DNA of 64,000 nt from Flavobacterium sp. CF108 (GCF_900129795.1 NZ_FQWW01000006.1:356861-420860); one strand, 5' to 3'. Counted from the stretch's first letter, positions 1 through 8,910 are shown. A program made the numbers and translations. The notes: generated by a model not told the origin, from the letters alone.

Positions 1-3000
1 AAATCCTCAATTGAGTAAATATCGTGGTGAGGAGGAGGCGAAATCAAACCTACATAAGGTGTAGAGTTTCTTGTTTCAGCAATCCAAGGCACCACTTTTT
101 CTCCAGGTAATTGTCCACCTTCACCAGGTTTCGCACCTTGAGCCATTTTAATCTGGATTTCTTTAGCGTTTGTCAAATAGTTGATCGAAACACCAAAACG
201 TCCCGAAGCAACTTGTTTAATTGCACTGTTTCTAGAATCTCCGTTAATTTCTTTCTGGAAACGTTTTGGATCTTCTCCACCTTCTCCAGAGTTACTTTTT
301 CCGCCAATTCTGTTCATTGCAATCGCTAAATTCTCGTGTGCTTCTCTAGAAATAGATCCGTAAGACATTGCACCCGTTTTGAATTTCTTTACAATTTCTG
401 TCCAAGGTTCTACTTCATCAATAGAAATTGGATCTAAGTTGTTGAATTCAAATAAACCTCTAATAGTCATTAAGTTCGAGCTTTGCTCATTAACGGCATT
501 TGAGTATTCTTTATAACTTTCAGGGCTGTTTAAACGAACCGCTTGTTGTAATTTAGAAATAGTGGTTGGGTTAAACATGTGTTTTTCACCGCCGCGTCTC
601 CATCTGTAAATACCTCCAATTTCTAAAGAAAGCAAACTTGCCACTTTTGAATTCGGGAATGCTTTTTGGAAACGTTTTTTCACTTCTTTTTCTACTTCCA
701 TTAAACCAATACCTTCAATTCTTGATGGAGTGTAAGGGAAGTATTTAGAAGTAAATGTTTTGTTTAAACCTAAAATCTCGAAAATCTGAGCAGCTCTGTA
801 TGAATGTAATGTAGAGATACCAATTTTGTTCATGATTTTAACGATTCCTTTTGCAATCGCTTTGTTATAGTTTACAACAGCATAATCAGCTTTTACTCCG
901 GTAATGAAACCTTGTGCAACCTGATCGTGAATGATTTCGTTTACCATGTAAGGATTGATCGCACTTGCACCGTATCCAAATAATAAAGCAAAATGATGAG
1001 GTTCACGAGGCTCTGCAGATTCGATTATGATTCCGAATTTAGAACGAACCTGTAAAATGTTCAAAGAGTGGTGAATGTAAGAACAAGCCAATAACATAGG
1101 AATTGGAGCTAATTCTTCACTTACGCCTCTATCAGAAAGAATGATAACATTACATCCTTCATTTACAGCTTTGAAAGTTGCCTGAACACATTTTTCAAGT
1201 GCACGCTCTAAACCGTTAACTCCTTTCTCTATTTTATATAAAGTAGAAATTGTAGCCGATTTGAAATCTACGTGATCAATGTTTCTAATTTTATCTAAAT
1301 CCTCGTTAGAGATAACCGGATTTTGGATTTTTAATTTTTTACACTGTTTAGATTCAATTTCAAAAATATTGAAATCTCCTCCAACAGCTAAACTAATATC
1401 GGTAATGATTTCTTCACGAATACCATCCAAAGGCGGGTTGGTAACCTGAGCAAACAATTGTTTGAAATAGTTGTACAACAATTGAGGCTGGTCTGATAAT
1501 ACTGCCAAAGGCGTATCGTTACCCATAGAACTGATCGCTTCAGCTCCTTGACCTCCCATTGGGTTGATGATTGTTTTTAAATCTTCAATTGTATATCCAA
1601 ATAATCGCTGTCTTGTCTGGAAATCTAATTTCTCAACCGGAGTAGGGTTATTGGTATAAGGAACTTTTGCTAAAGGCAATAAGTTAGCATCCAGCCATTC
1701 CTGGTATGGACGTTTTGTAACGATTGCTTTTTTAACTTCTTCGTCTTCAATAATACGGCCTTCGTTCATATCAACCAAGAACATTTTTCCTGGCTCTAAA
1801 CGACCATGCTGAATTACATCTTCTGGATCGATATCTAGTACACCAATTTCTGATGACATGATTACGAATCCACTATGTGTTAATGTATAACGAGAAGGAC
1901 GTAAACCGTTTCTGTCTAGTAAAGCTCCAATTACGTTTCCATCTGTAAACGGAATAGAAGCTGGACCATCCCAAGGCTCCATAATACAAGCGTTGAACTC
2001 GTAGAAAGCTCTTTTTTCAGGAGACATTGTCTGGTGTTTTTCCCAAGCTTCAGGAACAACCATCATCATCGCTTCTGGCAATGAACGACCTGTCATTAAT
2101 AAAAGTTCAACCACCATATCCATAGAAGCAGAATCTGATTTTCCTTCTAAGATAATTGGGAATAATTTTTTGATATCATCGCCAAAAACTTTGCTCTGCA
2201 TAAGCTCTTCACGAGCACGCATACGGCTTACGTTTCCACGAAGTGTGTTGATCTCACCATTATGACACATGTATCTAAACGGTTGAGCTAAGTCCCAAGA
2301 AGGGAATGTATTTGTAGAGAAACGCTGGTGTACAAGCGCTAAACGAGTCACCAAGTCTGGATCTTTCAAATCTATATAATAACGGCTGATGTCTTCCGGC
2401 ATCAATAGACCTTTATATATTATAGTAGTTGTCGATAAACTAGTAAAATAAAACATGTGGCTTTCTGAGGTTTTAGATCCTCTTACGGCATGTTCAGCAA
2501 TTTTTCTAGCTGCAAAAAGTTTTGCATTAAATTCTTGTTCAGTTAAATCTTGTCCATTTTTAGAAACGAAAACTTGTTTAACTGATGGTTCTTTTTCTGC
2601 GGCGATCTGCCCTAAATTTTCAACGTCAACAGGTACATCTCTCCAACCTAAGATCTTTAAATTTTGATCTTTAATAGTTGATTCAAATGCATTGATACAA
2701 AAAGATACCTGGTTTTTGCTTTTTGGTAAAAAAACCATTCCTACTGCATACTCACGCGTTTCTGGGATTTCAAAGTCACAAACCTTCTTAAAAAAATCAT
2801 GAGGGATATCAAATAATATTCCCGCCCCGTCTCCAGTTCTTCCATCAGAACTAACGGCACCACGATGTTCCAATTTAATTAAGATGTCTAATGCTTTATG
2901 AATAATATCATTTGATTTAATACCATTCAAATTACAAATAAATCCTGCACCACAATTGTCGTGTTCAAATTCAGGCAGATAAAGCCCTTGTTCTTTAACT

Positions 3001-3005
3001 TTCAT
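1..3005 (-). CDS. gltB: Glutamate synthase large subunit, C-terminal part outside window
   Basis: This is the glutamate synthase large subunit, which makes two glutamates from glutamine and 2-oxoglutarate. About 1001 codons are visible; the frame is open to base 1, and the family is about 1500 residues long, so the C-terminal third lies outside. The ATG at 3005 gives a short propeptide ending in HDN, then Cys18-Gly-Ala-Gly-Phe, the N-terminal nucleophile of class II glutamine amidotransferases. Further in are the amidotransferase motifs HQRFSTNT and NGEINT, the central domain, and the start of the FMN-binding synthase domain (KTGAMSYGSISREAH, about residue 890). It is divergent from sucC. A gltD partner would be expected downstream, outside the window. 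Confidence 0.95.
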   Translation of the reverse strand, partial: MKVKEQGLYLPEFEHDNCGAGFICNLNGIKSNDIIHKALDILIKLEHRGAVSSDGRTGDGAGILFDIPHDFFKKVCDFEIPETREYAVGMVFLPKSKNQVSFCINAFESTIKDQNLKILGWRDVPVDVENLGQIAAEKEPSVKQVFVSKNGQDLTEQEFNAKLFAARKIAEHAVRGSKTSESHMFYFTSLSTTTIIYKGLLMPEDISRYYIDLKDPDLVTRLALVHQRFSTNTFPSWDLAQPFRYMCHNGEINTLRGNVSRMRAREELMQSKVFGDDIKKLFPIILEGKSDSASMDMVVELLLMTGRSLPEAMMMVVPEAWEKHQTMSPEKRAFYEFNACIMEPWDGPASIPFTDGNVIGALLDRNGLRPSRYTLTHSGFVIMSSEIGVLDIDPEDVIQHGRLEPGKMFLVDMNEGRIIEDEEVKKAIVTKRPYQEWLDANLLPLAKVPYTNNPTPVEKLDFQTRQRLFGYTIEDLKTIINPMGGQGAEAISSMGNDTPLAVLSDQPQLLYNYFKQLFAQVTNPPLDGIREEIITDISLAVGGDFNIFEIESKQCKKLKIQNPVISNEDLDKIRNIDHVDFKSATISTLYKIEKGVNGLERALEKCVQATFKAVNEGCNVIILSDRGVSEELAPIPMLLACSYIHHSLNILQVRSKFGIIIESAEPREPHHFALLFGYGASAINPYMVNEIIHDQVAQGFITGVKADYAVVNYNKAIAKGIVKIMNKIGISTLHSYRAAQIFEILGLNKTFTSKYFPYTPSRIEGIGLMEVEKEVKKRFQKAFPNSKVASLLSLEIGGIYRWRRGGEKHMFNPTTISKLQQAVRLNSPESYKEYSNAVNEQSSNLMTIRGLFEFNNLDPISIDEVEPWTEIVKKFKTGAMSYGSISREAHENLAIAMNRIGGKSNSGEGGEDPKRFQKEINGDSRNSAIKQVASGRFGVSINYLTNAKEIQIKMAQGAKPGEGGQLPGEKVVPWIAETRNSTPYVGLISPPPHHDIYSIED

Positions 3006-3022
3006 TCTTGATATTTTTTCTA

Positions 3023-3030
3023 CAAAAATA
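3023..3030 (-). promoter_or_regulatory. Candidate -7 promoter element of gltB
   Basis: The minus strand reads TATTTTTG, matching the Bacteroidetes -7 consensus TAnnTTTG, 18 bases before the gltB ATG. No clear -33 TTG lies at the usual 17-23 bp spacing, so this is a moderate call. Confidence 0.4.
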
Positions 3031-3364
3031 AAGATTTCGTTAAACATAATGTAGTGAAATTATACTTTCGCTTACATTTTTGTTGTAATATTAGAAAAAG
3101 GCTTCTTAATTGATAATAATATTATATTAACCATTGCGAAATGATAAAATGATAATCCAAATTAAAATATATTAAGAAAAATCGTCTCAAGACTAATAAA
3201 TACGGTGATGTTTTTGTTAAATATCAAACGTTTTAGTGGTTTTGAGTTAACTTTAATAAATCGTTTAGTTAACTATTTCTTTGCGTTATGAAAGAATAAA
3301 CGTTTAATACCTATAAGTGTCATTTTTTAATAGAAAAAGATTTTACTTTTAAGTTGTATTTTGT
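3031..3364. other. gltB-sucC divergent intergenic region with two AGTTAACT boxes
   Basis: This AT-rich gap between divergent gltB and sucC holds no convincing gene. Its only notable structure is two identical self-complementary octamers AGTTAACT at 3245-3252 and 3267-3274, 22 bp apart, about two helical turns. They could be an operator pair or chance. Otherwise I see nothing. Confidence 0.3.
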
Positions 3365-3372
3365 TACTTTTG
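3365..3372 (+). promoter_or_regulatory. Candidate -7 promoter element of sucC
   Basis: TACTTTTG matches the Bacteroidetes TAnnTTTG element and lies 48 bases before the sucC ATG, giving a leader of about 40 nt. No well-spaced -33 TTG is seen. Confidence 0.5.
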
Positions 3373-3420
3373 TCCGACTTTTATTCTGAACTAAATTCAG
3401 AACCAGACAAATTCTATATT

Positions 3421-4614
3421 ATGAACATACACGAATATCAAGGAAAAGAAATTTTAGCAAGTTACGGAGTACGCACTCAACGCGGAATTGTGGCTAACAA
3501 TGCGGTTGAAGCTGTAGCTGCTGCAAAACAATTAACTGCCGAAACTGGTACAGGATGGCACGTAATAAAAGCACAAATTCACGCAGGTGGTCGTGGAAAA
3601 GGTGGTGGAGTTAAGCTGGCAAAAAACTTACAGCAAGTTGAAGAGTTAGCAGAACAAATCATCGGAATGCAATTGATCACACCTCAGACTCCGCCTGAAG
3701 GTAAAAAAGTAAACAAAATTTTAGTTGCTGAAGATGTTTACTATCCTGGTGAAAGTGAAACTTCTGAGTTTTATGTTTCTGTTTTATTGAATAGAGGTAC
3801 AGGACGCAACATGATCATGTATTCTACTGAAGGTGGAATGGATATTGAAGAAGTTGCTGAGCATACTCCTCACTTAATCTTTACTGAAGAAGTTGATCCT
3901 TCTGTAGGTTTACAAGGTTTTCAAGCAAGAAGAATTGCCTTTAACTTAGGTCTTTCTGGAAATGCTTTCAAAGAAATGGTAAAATTCATCGATGCATTAT
4001 ACAATGCTTACATTGGTTCTGATGCTTCTATGTTTGAAATCAACCCGGTTTTAAAAACATCTGATAACAAAATCTTAGCTGTTGATGCTAAAGTTAATAT
4101 CGACGATAACGCTTTATACAGACAAGCTAAATATGCTGAGATGAGAGATATCCGTGAGGAGAATCCAATCGAAGTTGAAGCTAAAGAAGTAGGTTTGAAC
4201 TATGTTGACCTTGACGGTACTGTAGGATGTATGGTAAATGGAGCAGGTCTTGCAATGGCAACTATGGATTTAATTAAATATGCTGGTTTTGAGCCTGCTA
4301 ACTTCCTTGACGTAGGAGGAACTGCTGATGCAAAACGTGTTGAAACTGCTTTCAGAATTATCTTGAAAGATCCAAACGTAAAAGCTATTTTAATTAACAT
4401 CTTTGGAGGAATCGTTCGTTGTGACCGTGTTGCTCAAGGTGTTGTTGATGCTTACAAAAACATGGGTGACGCTATTAAAGTGCCAATCATTGTTCGTTTG
4501 CAAGGAACAAATGCTGAAATTGCAAAAGAATTGATTGATAATTCTGGTATGCCAATTTTATCAGCTGTTCAATTCCAAGAAGCTGCTGATCAGGTTAAAG
4601 CTGCTCTTTCTTAA
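3421..4614 (+). CDS. sucC: Succinyl-CoA synthetase beta subunit (ADP-forming)
   Basis: This is the beta subunit of succinyl-CoA synthetase, the TCA-cycle enzyme that couples succinyl-CoA cleavage to ATP synthesis. The chosen ATG gives MNIHEYQGKEIL, the conserved start of the family, and 397 residues, close to the usual ~390; a frame extending 20 codons upstream is not used because it runs across the promoter. The ATP-grasp region (AQIHAGGRGKGGGVK, about residues 46-60) and the C-terminal ligase domain (NGAGLAMATMD and NIFGGIVRCD) are intact. The alpha subunit sucD is not adjacent. A strong terminator follows, so the gene appears monocistronic. Confidence 0.96.
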   Translation: MNIHEYQGKEILASYGVRTQRGIVANNAVEAVAAAKQLTAETGTGWHVIKAQIHAGGRGKGGGVKLAKNLQQVEELAEQIIGMQLITPQTPPEGKKVNKILVAEDVYYPGESETSEFYVSVLLNRGTGRNMIMYSTEGGMDIEEVAEHTPHLIFTEEVDPSVGLQGFQARRIAFNLGLSGNAFKEMVKFIDALYNAYIGSDASMFEINPVLKTSDNKILAVDAKVNIDDNALYRQAKYAEMRDIREENPIEVEAKEVGLNYVDLDGTVGCMVNGAGLAMATMDLIKYAGFEPANFLDVGGTADAKRVETAFRIILKDPNVKAILINIFGGIVRCDRVAQGVVDAYKNMGDAIKVPIIVRLQGTNAEIAKELIDNSGMPILSAVQFQEAADQVKAALS

Positions 4615-4641
4615 TTAAATAAGAAATCAATTTATATAGAA

Positions 4642-4671
4642 AATCCCTTCGGTATTCGAAGGGATTTTTTT
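4642..4671 (+). terminator. Intrinsic terminator of sucC
   Basis: A perfect 10-bp stem AATCCCTTCG / CGAAGGGATT with a five-base loop is followed by a run of T, 28 bases after the sucC stop. Confidence 0.9.
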
Positions 4672-4699
4672 GTTTACAGCATTTAGTCGCATGTATAAT

Positions 4700-5165
4700 C
4701 GTAGAGACGCACAGCAGTGCGTCTAACGTCTCGGAAATCCATATCGGTTACGTTGCGTAGACGCACTGCTGTGCGTCTCTACGATGAATGATGTGTAATA
4801 AAAGATCCCTTTGATATCGGAGGGATTTTTTTGTAATTATACCAAAAACATTTCGTTTGAGAATATTTTTTAAGACAAAGTATATTGTAGAGACGCACAG
4901 CAGTGCGTCTACGCAAAGTATTTCTCATTATGGATTCACGAGACGTTAGACGCACTGCTGTGCATCTCTACGATGAATGATGTGTAATAAAAGATCCCTT
5001 TGATATTCGGAGAGATTTTTTTGTAATTATGCCAAAAAATATTCCGTTTGAGAATATTTTTTAAGACAAAGTATATCGTAGAGATGCACAGCAGTGCGTC
5101 TACACAACGTATTTACCATTGTGGATTCCCGAGACGTAGACGCACTGCTGTGCGTCTCTACGATA
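4700..5165. repeat. Three tandem REP-pair (BIME-like) units with duplicated terminators
   Basis: Each unit holds two oppositely oriented ~25-bp palindromic repeats, each starting GTAGA and folding as GACGCAC-agca-GTGCGTC. Forward copies are at 4701-4725, 4887-4911 and 5078-5102; inverted partners are at 4758-4782, 4947-4971 and 5137-5161. Degenerate copies of the sucC terminator (4803-4832 and 4991-5023) lie between the units, so a block containing terminator plus repeat pair was duplicated. A 5' GTAG before a hairpin is the classical layout of REP elements moved by RAYT transposases. No gene is present. Confidence 0.85.
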
Positions 5166-5196
5166 ATTCTGCGTAAAAAAACTCCAATTAAAAATA

Positions 5197-5308
5197 TAGC
5201 CACAGATTAAAAAGATTAGAAGGATTTTAAAAATCTGTGTTAATCTTTTTAATCTGTGGCTAAAAAATATTAGCGAACTTTGCGTAAATCCTTGCATTCT
5301 TTGCGGTT
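5197..5308. repeat. Inverted repeat plus interspersed repeat phrase
   Basis: An inverted repeat (5197-5262) has arms reading TAGCCACAGATTAAAAAGAT and its complement. It is followed by the phrase GCGAACTTTGCGTAA ... CTTTGCGGTT (5273-5308). Both phrases recur in the 208-bp tandem array at 33.2-34.2 kb, and the CCACAGATT arm recurs near 5.9, 15.8 and 31.7 kb. The hairpin sits downstream of the DUF1456 gene and may help end its transcript. Confidence 0.8.
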
Positions 5309-5311
5309 GAA

Positions 5312-5776
5312 TTATTTCTTATTCTTACCGTTTTTGTAAACCACTTTTTCTACAACAGATGTTTTTCCATTTCCTTTTGGGAATGATTTCTTTTTAGTTT
5401 TTCCCGCTGCTGAACCTGACTTTGATGGACTTTGATCACCTCTTCCTCTTTCAGAATCTTTTGGAGCAGCTTTAAATTCAGGTCTTTCTTTAGAAGTTTC
5501 TTTCTTCGGAATCTCTGCTTTATGTTTTGCTAAAACATCTGTTGGGTTTTTAGGGTTTTCTTTAGTTCCTCTTAAATGAATAACCAATCCGTTTAAGAAG
5601 TTTCTTAAAACCTGATCACCGCATTCCATATAATTTTCATGGTCTTCGGCTCTGAAAAAAGCACCTAATTCTGATTTTGAAATTCTAAAATCTACTAATT
5701 CTAAAATCTCAACTATTTGGTCATCACGGAGCATTAAAGCCACGCGAAGTTTTTTAAGTATATCGTTATTTGTCAT
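5312..5776 (-). CDS. DUF1456 (YehS-like) family protein
   Basis: This 154-residue protein has two copies of a short helical repeat typical of DUF1456/YehS: TNNDILKKLRVALMLRDDQI near residues 2-21 and a second, more divergent copy around 72-95 (NFLNGLVIHLRG). The C-terminal ~60 residues are basic, low-complexity and Lys/Ser/Gly-rich (KTKKKSFPKGNGK), probably disordered and able to contact nucleic acid (inference). The molecular function of the family is unknown. The ATG is preceded by a TAnnTTTG promoter element. The gene appears to be a single transcription unit. Confidence 0.85.
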   Translation of the reverse strand: MTNNDILKKLRVALMLRDDQIVEILELVDFRISKSELGAFFRAEDHENYMECGDQVLRNFLNGLVIHLRGTKENPKNPTDVLAKHKAEIPKKETSKERPEFKAAPKDSERGRGDQSPSKSGSAAGKTKKKSFPKGNGKTSVVEKVVYKNGKNKK

Positions 5777-5789
5777 CGTTTATTTTTTG

Positions 5790-5797
5790 CAAAGGTA
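5790..5797 (-). promoter_or_regulatory. Candidate -7 promoter element of the DUF1456 gene
   Basis: The minus strand reads TACCTTTG (TAnnTTTG) 13 bases before the ATG, implying a very short leader. No spaced -33 TTG is evident. Confidence 0.5.
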
Positions 5798-5832
5798 CGG
5801 TTTAAAAACAATTCGGAGTATTTATTTTTTCT

Positions 5833-5984
5833 GCCACGAATTACACGAATTTTCACGAATTACTTTTTATGTTTTTTGCCACAGATTAAAAAGATTTTAA
5901 TGATTTTCTTAAGCAATTTATAAATCCTCATAATCCTTTCAATCTGTGGCAAAAAAATTCGTGGAAATTCGTGTAATTCGTGGC
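5833..5984. repeat. Nested inverted repeats
   Basis: An outer inverted repeat has arms built from GCCACGAATTACACGAA and its complement (left from 5833, right to 5984). It encloses an inner inverted repeat with arms TTTTTTGCCACAGATT (5872-5887) and AATCTGTGGCAAAAAA (5941-5956). Two interspersed repeat families are thus inserted one within the other, immediately downstream of the BioF-like gene. Confidence 0.85.
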
Positions 5985-5997
5985 AACCTTAATAATG

Positions 5998-7017
5998 CTA
6001 TGAATTCAAAACTGCAGCAAGTTTTTCTAAATCTTCTTTGAGATGATTGGCTGTAATTACAATTCTATTTAAGGGTTCAGCGTTTTTGGTATATTTAAAA
6101 CTGGCAATAATAATCTTTTCGTTTTTTAATTTTTCTACTAATTCCTTTGATAAAAGATAAATCAAAGGATAGTTCTTATCAAATTTAATATTGTTGTTTT
6201 TGACTAAAATCGAATCCACATACTTTAAATTATCCAGTAGTTTGATGTGCTGCAAAGTATAAATTTCTGCAGCATCAGAAAGAGTTTGCACAAAAGCAGG
6301 GTTCATTCCAGCTGCACTTGTAAAAGTTTCCATTTCTTTTATTTCATTGATAAAATCAAGATCGCCAGCAATTACTCCTCCGGTTAAACCGAAAGCTTTT
6401 CCCAGAGAAGAAACCATAATTTTTCTTTTGAGAGGGAAATCAACTGAAGCGTAAATTCCTGCTCCATTTTTGCCTAAAATCCCAAAAGAATGAGATTCAT
6501 CTAAAATTAAAGTAACTTCTTTATGAGTTGGAATTTGTTCTAAAAAAGATAAATCAACAGGCTTTGTTTCAAAAGTAGGAACACCATCGGTAAGAATCGT
6601 TATTTTCTCCCGTTTAGAGTCTAATAAACGCTCATTTAATTTGCCATTTAGGAATAACGGAAGACTATTTTCAATGCTGATTGCATTATGCGTATCATTA
6701 AAATGAAAAAAACAATGGGTCTGCTTTTTCATTAAATCTATCACCAATTTTCCGGCCAGCATTCCTGAGGAAACGGTAACCGTACTTTCTGAACCTATAT
6801 GAGTTGCTAAAAACTTTTCGCCTTTATCATAAGCCTTTAATTTGATATTGGCTGTTCTGGAACTCCCGTAAGTTGTTCCCCAATTAAGAATGTTCTTAAC
6901 AACCAAATCCTGAAAATTTTTGTTAGTTGGCAATCCTAAATAAGCAGTTCCGCCAAAATACAAATATTGTTCTTGGTCAATTTCAATAATTCGATCGGGA
7001 AATTTTTCTACTATCAT
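5998..7017 (-). CDS. PLP-dependent acyl-CoA:amino acid synthase-like (BioF/KBL family) protein
   Basis: A fold-type I PLP enzyme of 339 residues most like 8-amino-7-oxononanoate synthase / 2-amino-3-ketobutyrate CoA ligase. Visible features are the glycine-rich GGTAYLGL near 22-29, a phosphate-binding SSGMLAG (83-89), ILDESHSFG (171-179) with the cofactor-stacking Asp/His region, and SSLGKAFG (203-210) with the Schiff-base Lys207. It is somewhat shorter than BioF (~385). The ATG lies 2 bp after the stop of the dipeptide epimerase, so the two are almost certainly co-transcribed. That pairing, and the absence of bio genes nearby, argues against a plain biotin role; the substrate is unknown. Confidence 0.8.
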   Translation of the reverse strand: MIVEKFPDRIIEIDQEQYLYFGGTAYLGLPTNKNFQDLVVKNILNWGTTYGSSRTANIKLKAYDKGEKFLATHIGSESTVTVSSGMLAGKLVIDLMKKQTHCFFHFNDTHNAISIENSLPLFLNGKLNERLLDSKREKITILTDGVPTFETKPVDLSFLEQIPTHKEVTLILDESHSFGILGKNGAGIYASVDFPLKRKIMVSSLGKAFGLTGGVIAGDLDFINEIKEMETFTSAAGMNPAFVQTLSDAAEIYTLQHIKLLDNLKYVDSILVKNNNIKFDKNYPLIYLLSKELVEKLKNEKIIIASFKYTKNAEPLNRIVITANHLKEDLEKLAAVLNS

Positions 7018-7019
7018 TT

Positions 7020-8030
7020 TTATAGAAGTGTAACTCCGGTTCCGTTAAGTTCAGAATAACTCACAGCGCCATTTTTTATGGTTACTCCAGTTGCAATATC
7101 TTGTGCCAAAAGTAATGCGCCATCCATATCAACATAATCAAGCTGAGGTAATAAATGGGCAATTGCAGAGATTCCAACAGTAGATTCGGTCATACAGCCT
7201 ACCATTGTTTTTAATCCCAATTTTTTAGCTTCTTCAATCATTCTTTTGCCGGGAGTTAAACCGCCGCATTTTACCAATTTGACATTTACTCCGTGAAAAT
7301 GATTGTGGCATTTAGCCACATCTTCTTCAATAATACAACTTTCATCAGCAATTACAGGAAGAACAGAATGTTTAAAAACTTCTTTATGTGATTCCCAATT
7401 ATCTGCTTTCATAGGTTGTTCTAAAAACTCAACGCCCAGTTTTTTTAATTCAATGGCATTATTAATTGTTTCCTCAACACCCCAGCCGCAGTTGGCATCA
7501 ATTCTAAAAATGGCATTGGTGTGTTTTCTAAGTTCTTTTACAATAGCAATATCTTCTTTGGTACCTAATTTAATTTTATAAATAGGCCAGGGAAGTTCCT
7601 GCATTTTTGAAACCATTTTTTCAATAGAAGCAATTCCAATTGTGTAATCCGTAAGCGGATTTCTTTCGGTTGTGTAATTCCATAATTCGTATAATTTTTT
7701 GCCTTTTTTACGGGCGTACAAATCATTATAAGCCAAATCTAAAGCGCAAAGTGCAAACATATCCTCTTTTAAATACGGATGGATTTTTGTCCAAAATGTA
7801 TCTGGAGTTTCATCTTCAGTATTTTCAATAATGCTTCTGATTTTTTCTAAATCCTGCATCATCATTGGAACTGTTGTTTTGTAATACGGATTTGAAGTTG
7901 CTTCTCCAAAACCCGAAAAGCCATCACTCTGAAGTTCAACAATCAGCGAAGGCTGAAAATCAATTGATTCTCTTGAAATCGTGAAAGTATGTTTTAGTTT
8001 TAGGTTATATTCTCTTAAAATTAGTTTCAT
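7020..8030 (-). CDS. Dipeptide epimerase, enolase superfamily (L-Ala-D/L-Glu epimerase-like)
   Basis: This 336-residue enolase-superfamily protein carries the whole catalytic set of the muconate-lactonizing/AE-epimerase group: Lys152-x-Lys154 (YKIKLG), metal ligands Asp178 (RIDANCGW), Glu204 (EQP) and Asp229 (IADES), and Lys251 (NVKLVKCGG). Asp301-Met-Asp303 matches the DxD that binds the substrate amino group in L-Ala-D/L-Glu epimerases. The family usually acts in murein-peptide recycling or dipeptide catabolism. It is the middle gene of a minus-strand cluster: esterase 31 bp upstream, PLP enzyme 2 bp downstream. Exact dipeptide preference cannot be read from sequence. Confidence 0.88.
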   Translation of the reverse strand: MKLILREYNLKLKHTFTISRESIDFQPSLIVELQSDGFSGFGEATSNPYYKTTVPMMMQDLEKIRSIIENTEDETPDTFWTKIHPYLKEDMFALCALDLAYNDLYARKKGKKLYELWNYTTERNPLTDYTIGIASIEKMVSKMQELPWPIYKIKLGTKEDIAIVKELRKHTNAIFRIDANCGWGVEETINNAIELKKLGVEFLEQPMKADNWESHKEVFKHSVLPVIADESCIIEEDVAKCHNHFHGVNVKLVKCGGLTPGKRMIEEAKKLGLKTMVGCMTESTVGISAIAHLLPQLDYVDMDGALLLAQDIATGVTIKNGAVSYSELNGTGVTLL

Positions 8031-8061
8031 GATTTTTGTGCTATTTTTTTTATGTTTTTCT

Positions 8062-8856
8062 TCAATAATTAAGCCAAAGAACCGCTTTTACAAAACCGTC
8101 CCGCCACAATTTTTCATTATGTTCGCCGCCTTTTACAATTTTAGATTTGGTCAGATGAAGACAGTAACAACGCTTTGTGTCTAATAATTTTTCCATTTTG
8201 GTCATGTCTTTCACCATATTTTTATCTTCTTTATCGCCACATAAAAAGTAAAATTTGGTTTTAATTTTTGGTATCTTTTCTGTAAAAGTGAAAATATCGT
8301 TTGTGTACCAAAACGAAGGCGAAAAAACTCCCGCTTTGCCAAATACTTCGGGATATTTTAAAGCTCCGTAATAAGAAACCAAACCTCCCAATGAACTTCC
8401 AAAAATGATTGTATTCTTAGCTTTTGTTTTGGTTCTGTAGTTTTTATCGATATAAGGTTTCAATGTTTTTACGATAAATTCTAAATAATTATCAGCATTT
8501 CCACCGCCATATTTTTCGTTTTTAAAAGGCGTTAATTCTTCGATACGTTTTTCATTTCCGTGTTCAATCCCAACAACAATTACCTGCGCTTTTAAACTGT
8601 CTAGTTTTTCGTCGACATTCCATTCGCCCACATATGAAGTTTTAGCATCAAATAAGTTCTGAGCGTCGTGCATGTAAATCACACTATATTTTTTGGCTGA
8701 AGCCGAATAATTTTCAGGAAGATAAATCCAAATTTTCTTTTTGGTCTTTAATTGAGGTGCATCAATTTCGAAAGTTGATACATTTTTTGAAGCTGTACTT
8801 TGGGCATTTCCGGAAATCATCCAAAGAAATATAAATATGAAAAATCCCCTCATCAT
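8062..8856 (-). CDS. Secreted alpha/beta-hydrolase esterase
   Basis: A 264-residue protein with an N-terminal signal peptide (FFIFIFLWMISGNAQ) and the nucleophile elbow GSSLGG near residues 154-159, typical of the putative esterase family that includes siderophore and feruloyl esterases. The catalytic Asp is probably in FLCGDKED (about 207-214) and the His in GGEHNE near the C terminus. Two adjacent ATG codons (8856, 8853) are possible starts. It is the first gene of the cluster with dipeptide epimerase and the BioF-like enzyme. Export to periplasm or outside is inferred; the substrate is unknown. Confidence 0.8.
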   Translation of the reverse strand: MMRGFFIFIFLWMISGNAQSTASKNVSTFEIDAPQLKTKKKIWIYLPENYSASAKKYSVIYMHDAQNLFDAKTSYVGEWNVDEKLDSLKAQVIVVGIEHGNEKRIEELTPFKNEKYGGGNADNYLEFIVKTLKPYIDKNYRTKTKAKNTIIFGSSLGGLVSYYGALKYPEVFGKAGVFSPSFWYTNDIFTFTEKIPKIKTKFYFLCGDKEDKNMVKDMTKMEKLLDTKRCYCLHLTKSKIVKGGEHNEKLWRDGFVKAVLWLNY

Positions 8857-8910
8857 TAGATTTTGTATTTTTAATTTAAAAGCAATATTTTAGCTAAAAA
8901 TAATAAATTG

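Noticed and set aside
5998..7017. Calling the PLP enzyme bioF
   Set aside because: It is shorter than BioF, has no biotin genes around it, and is coupled to a dipeptide epimerase.
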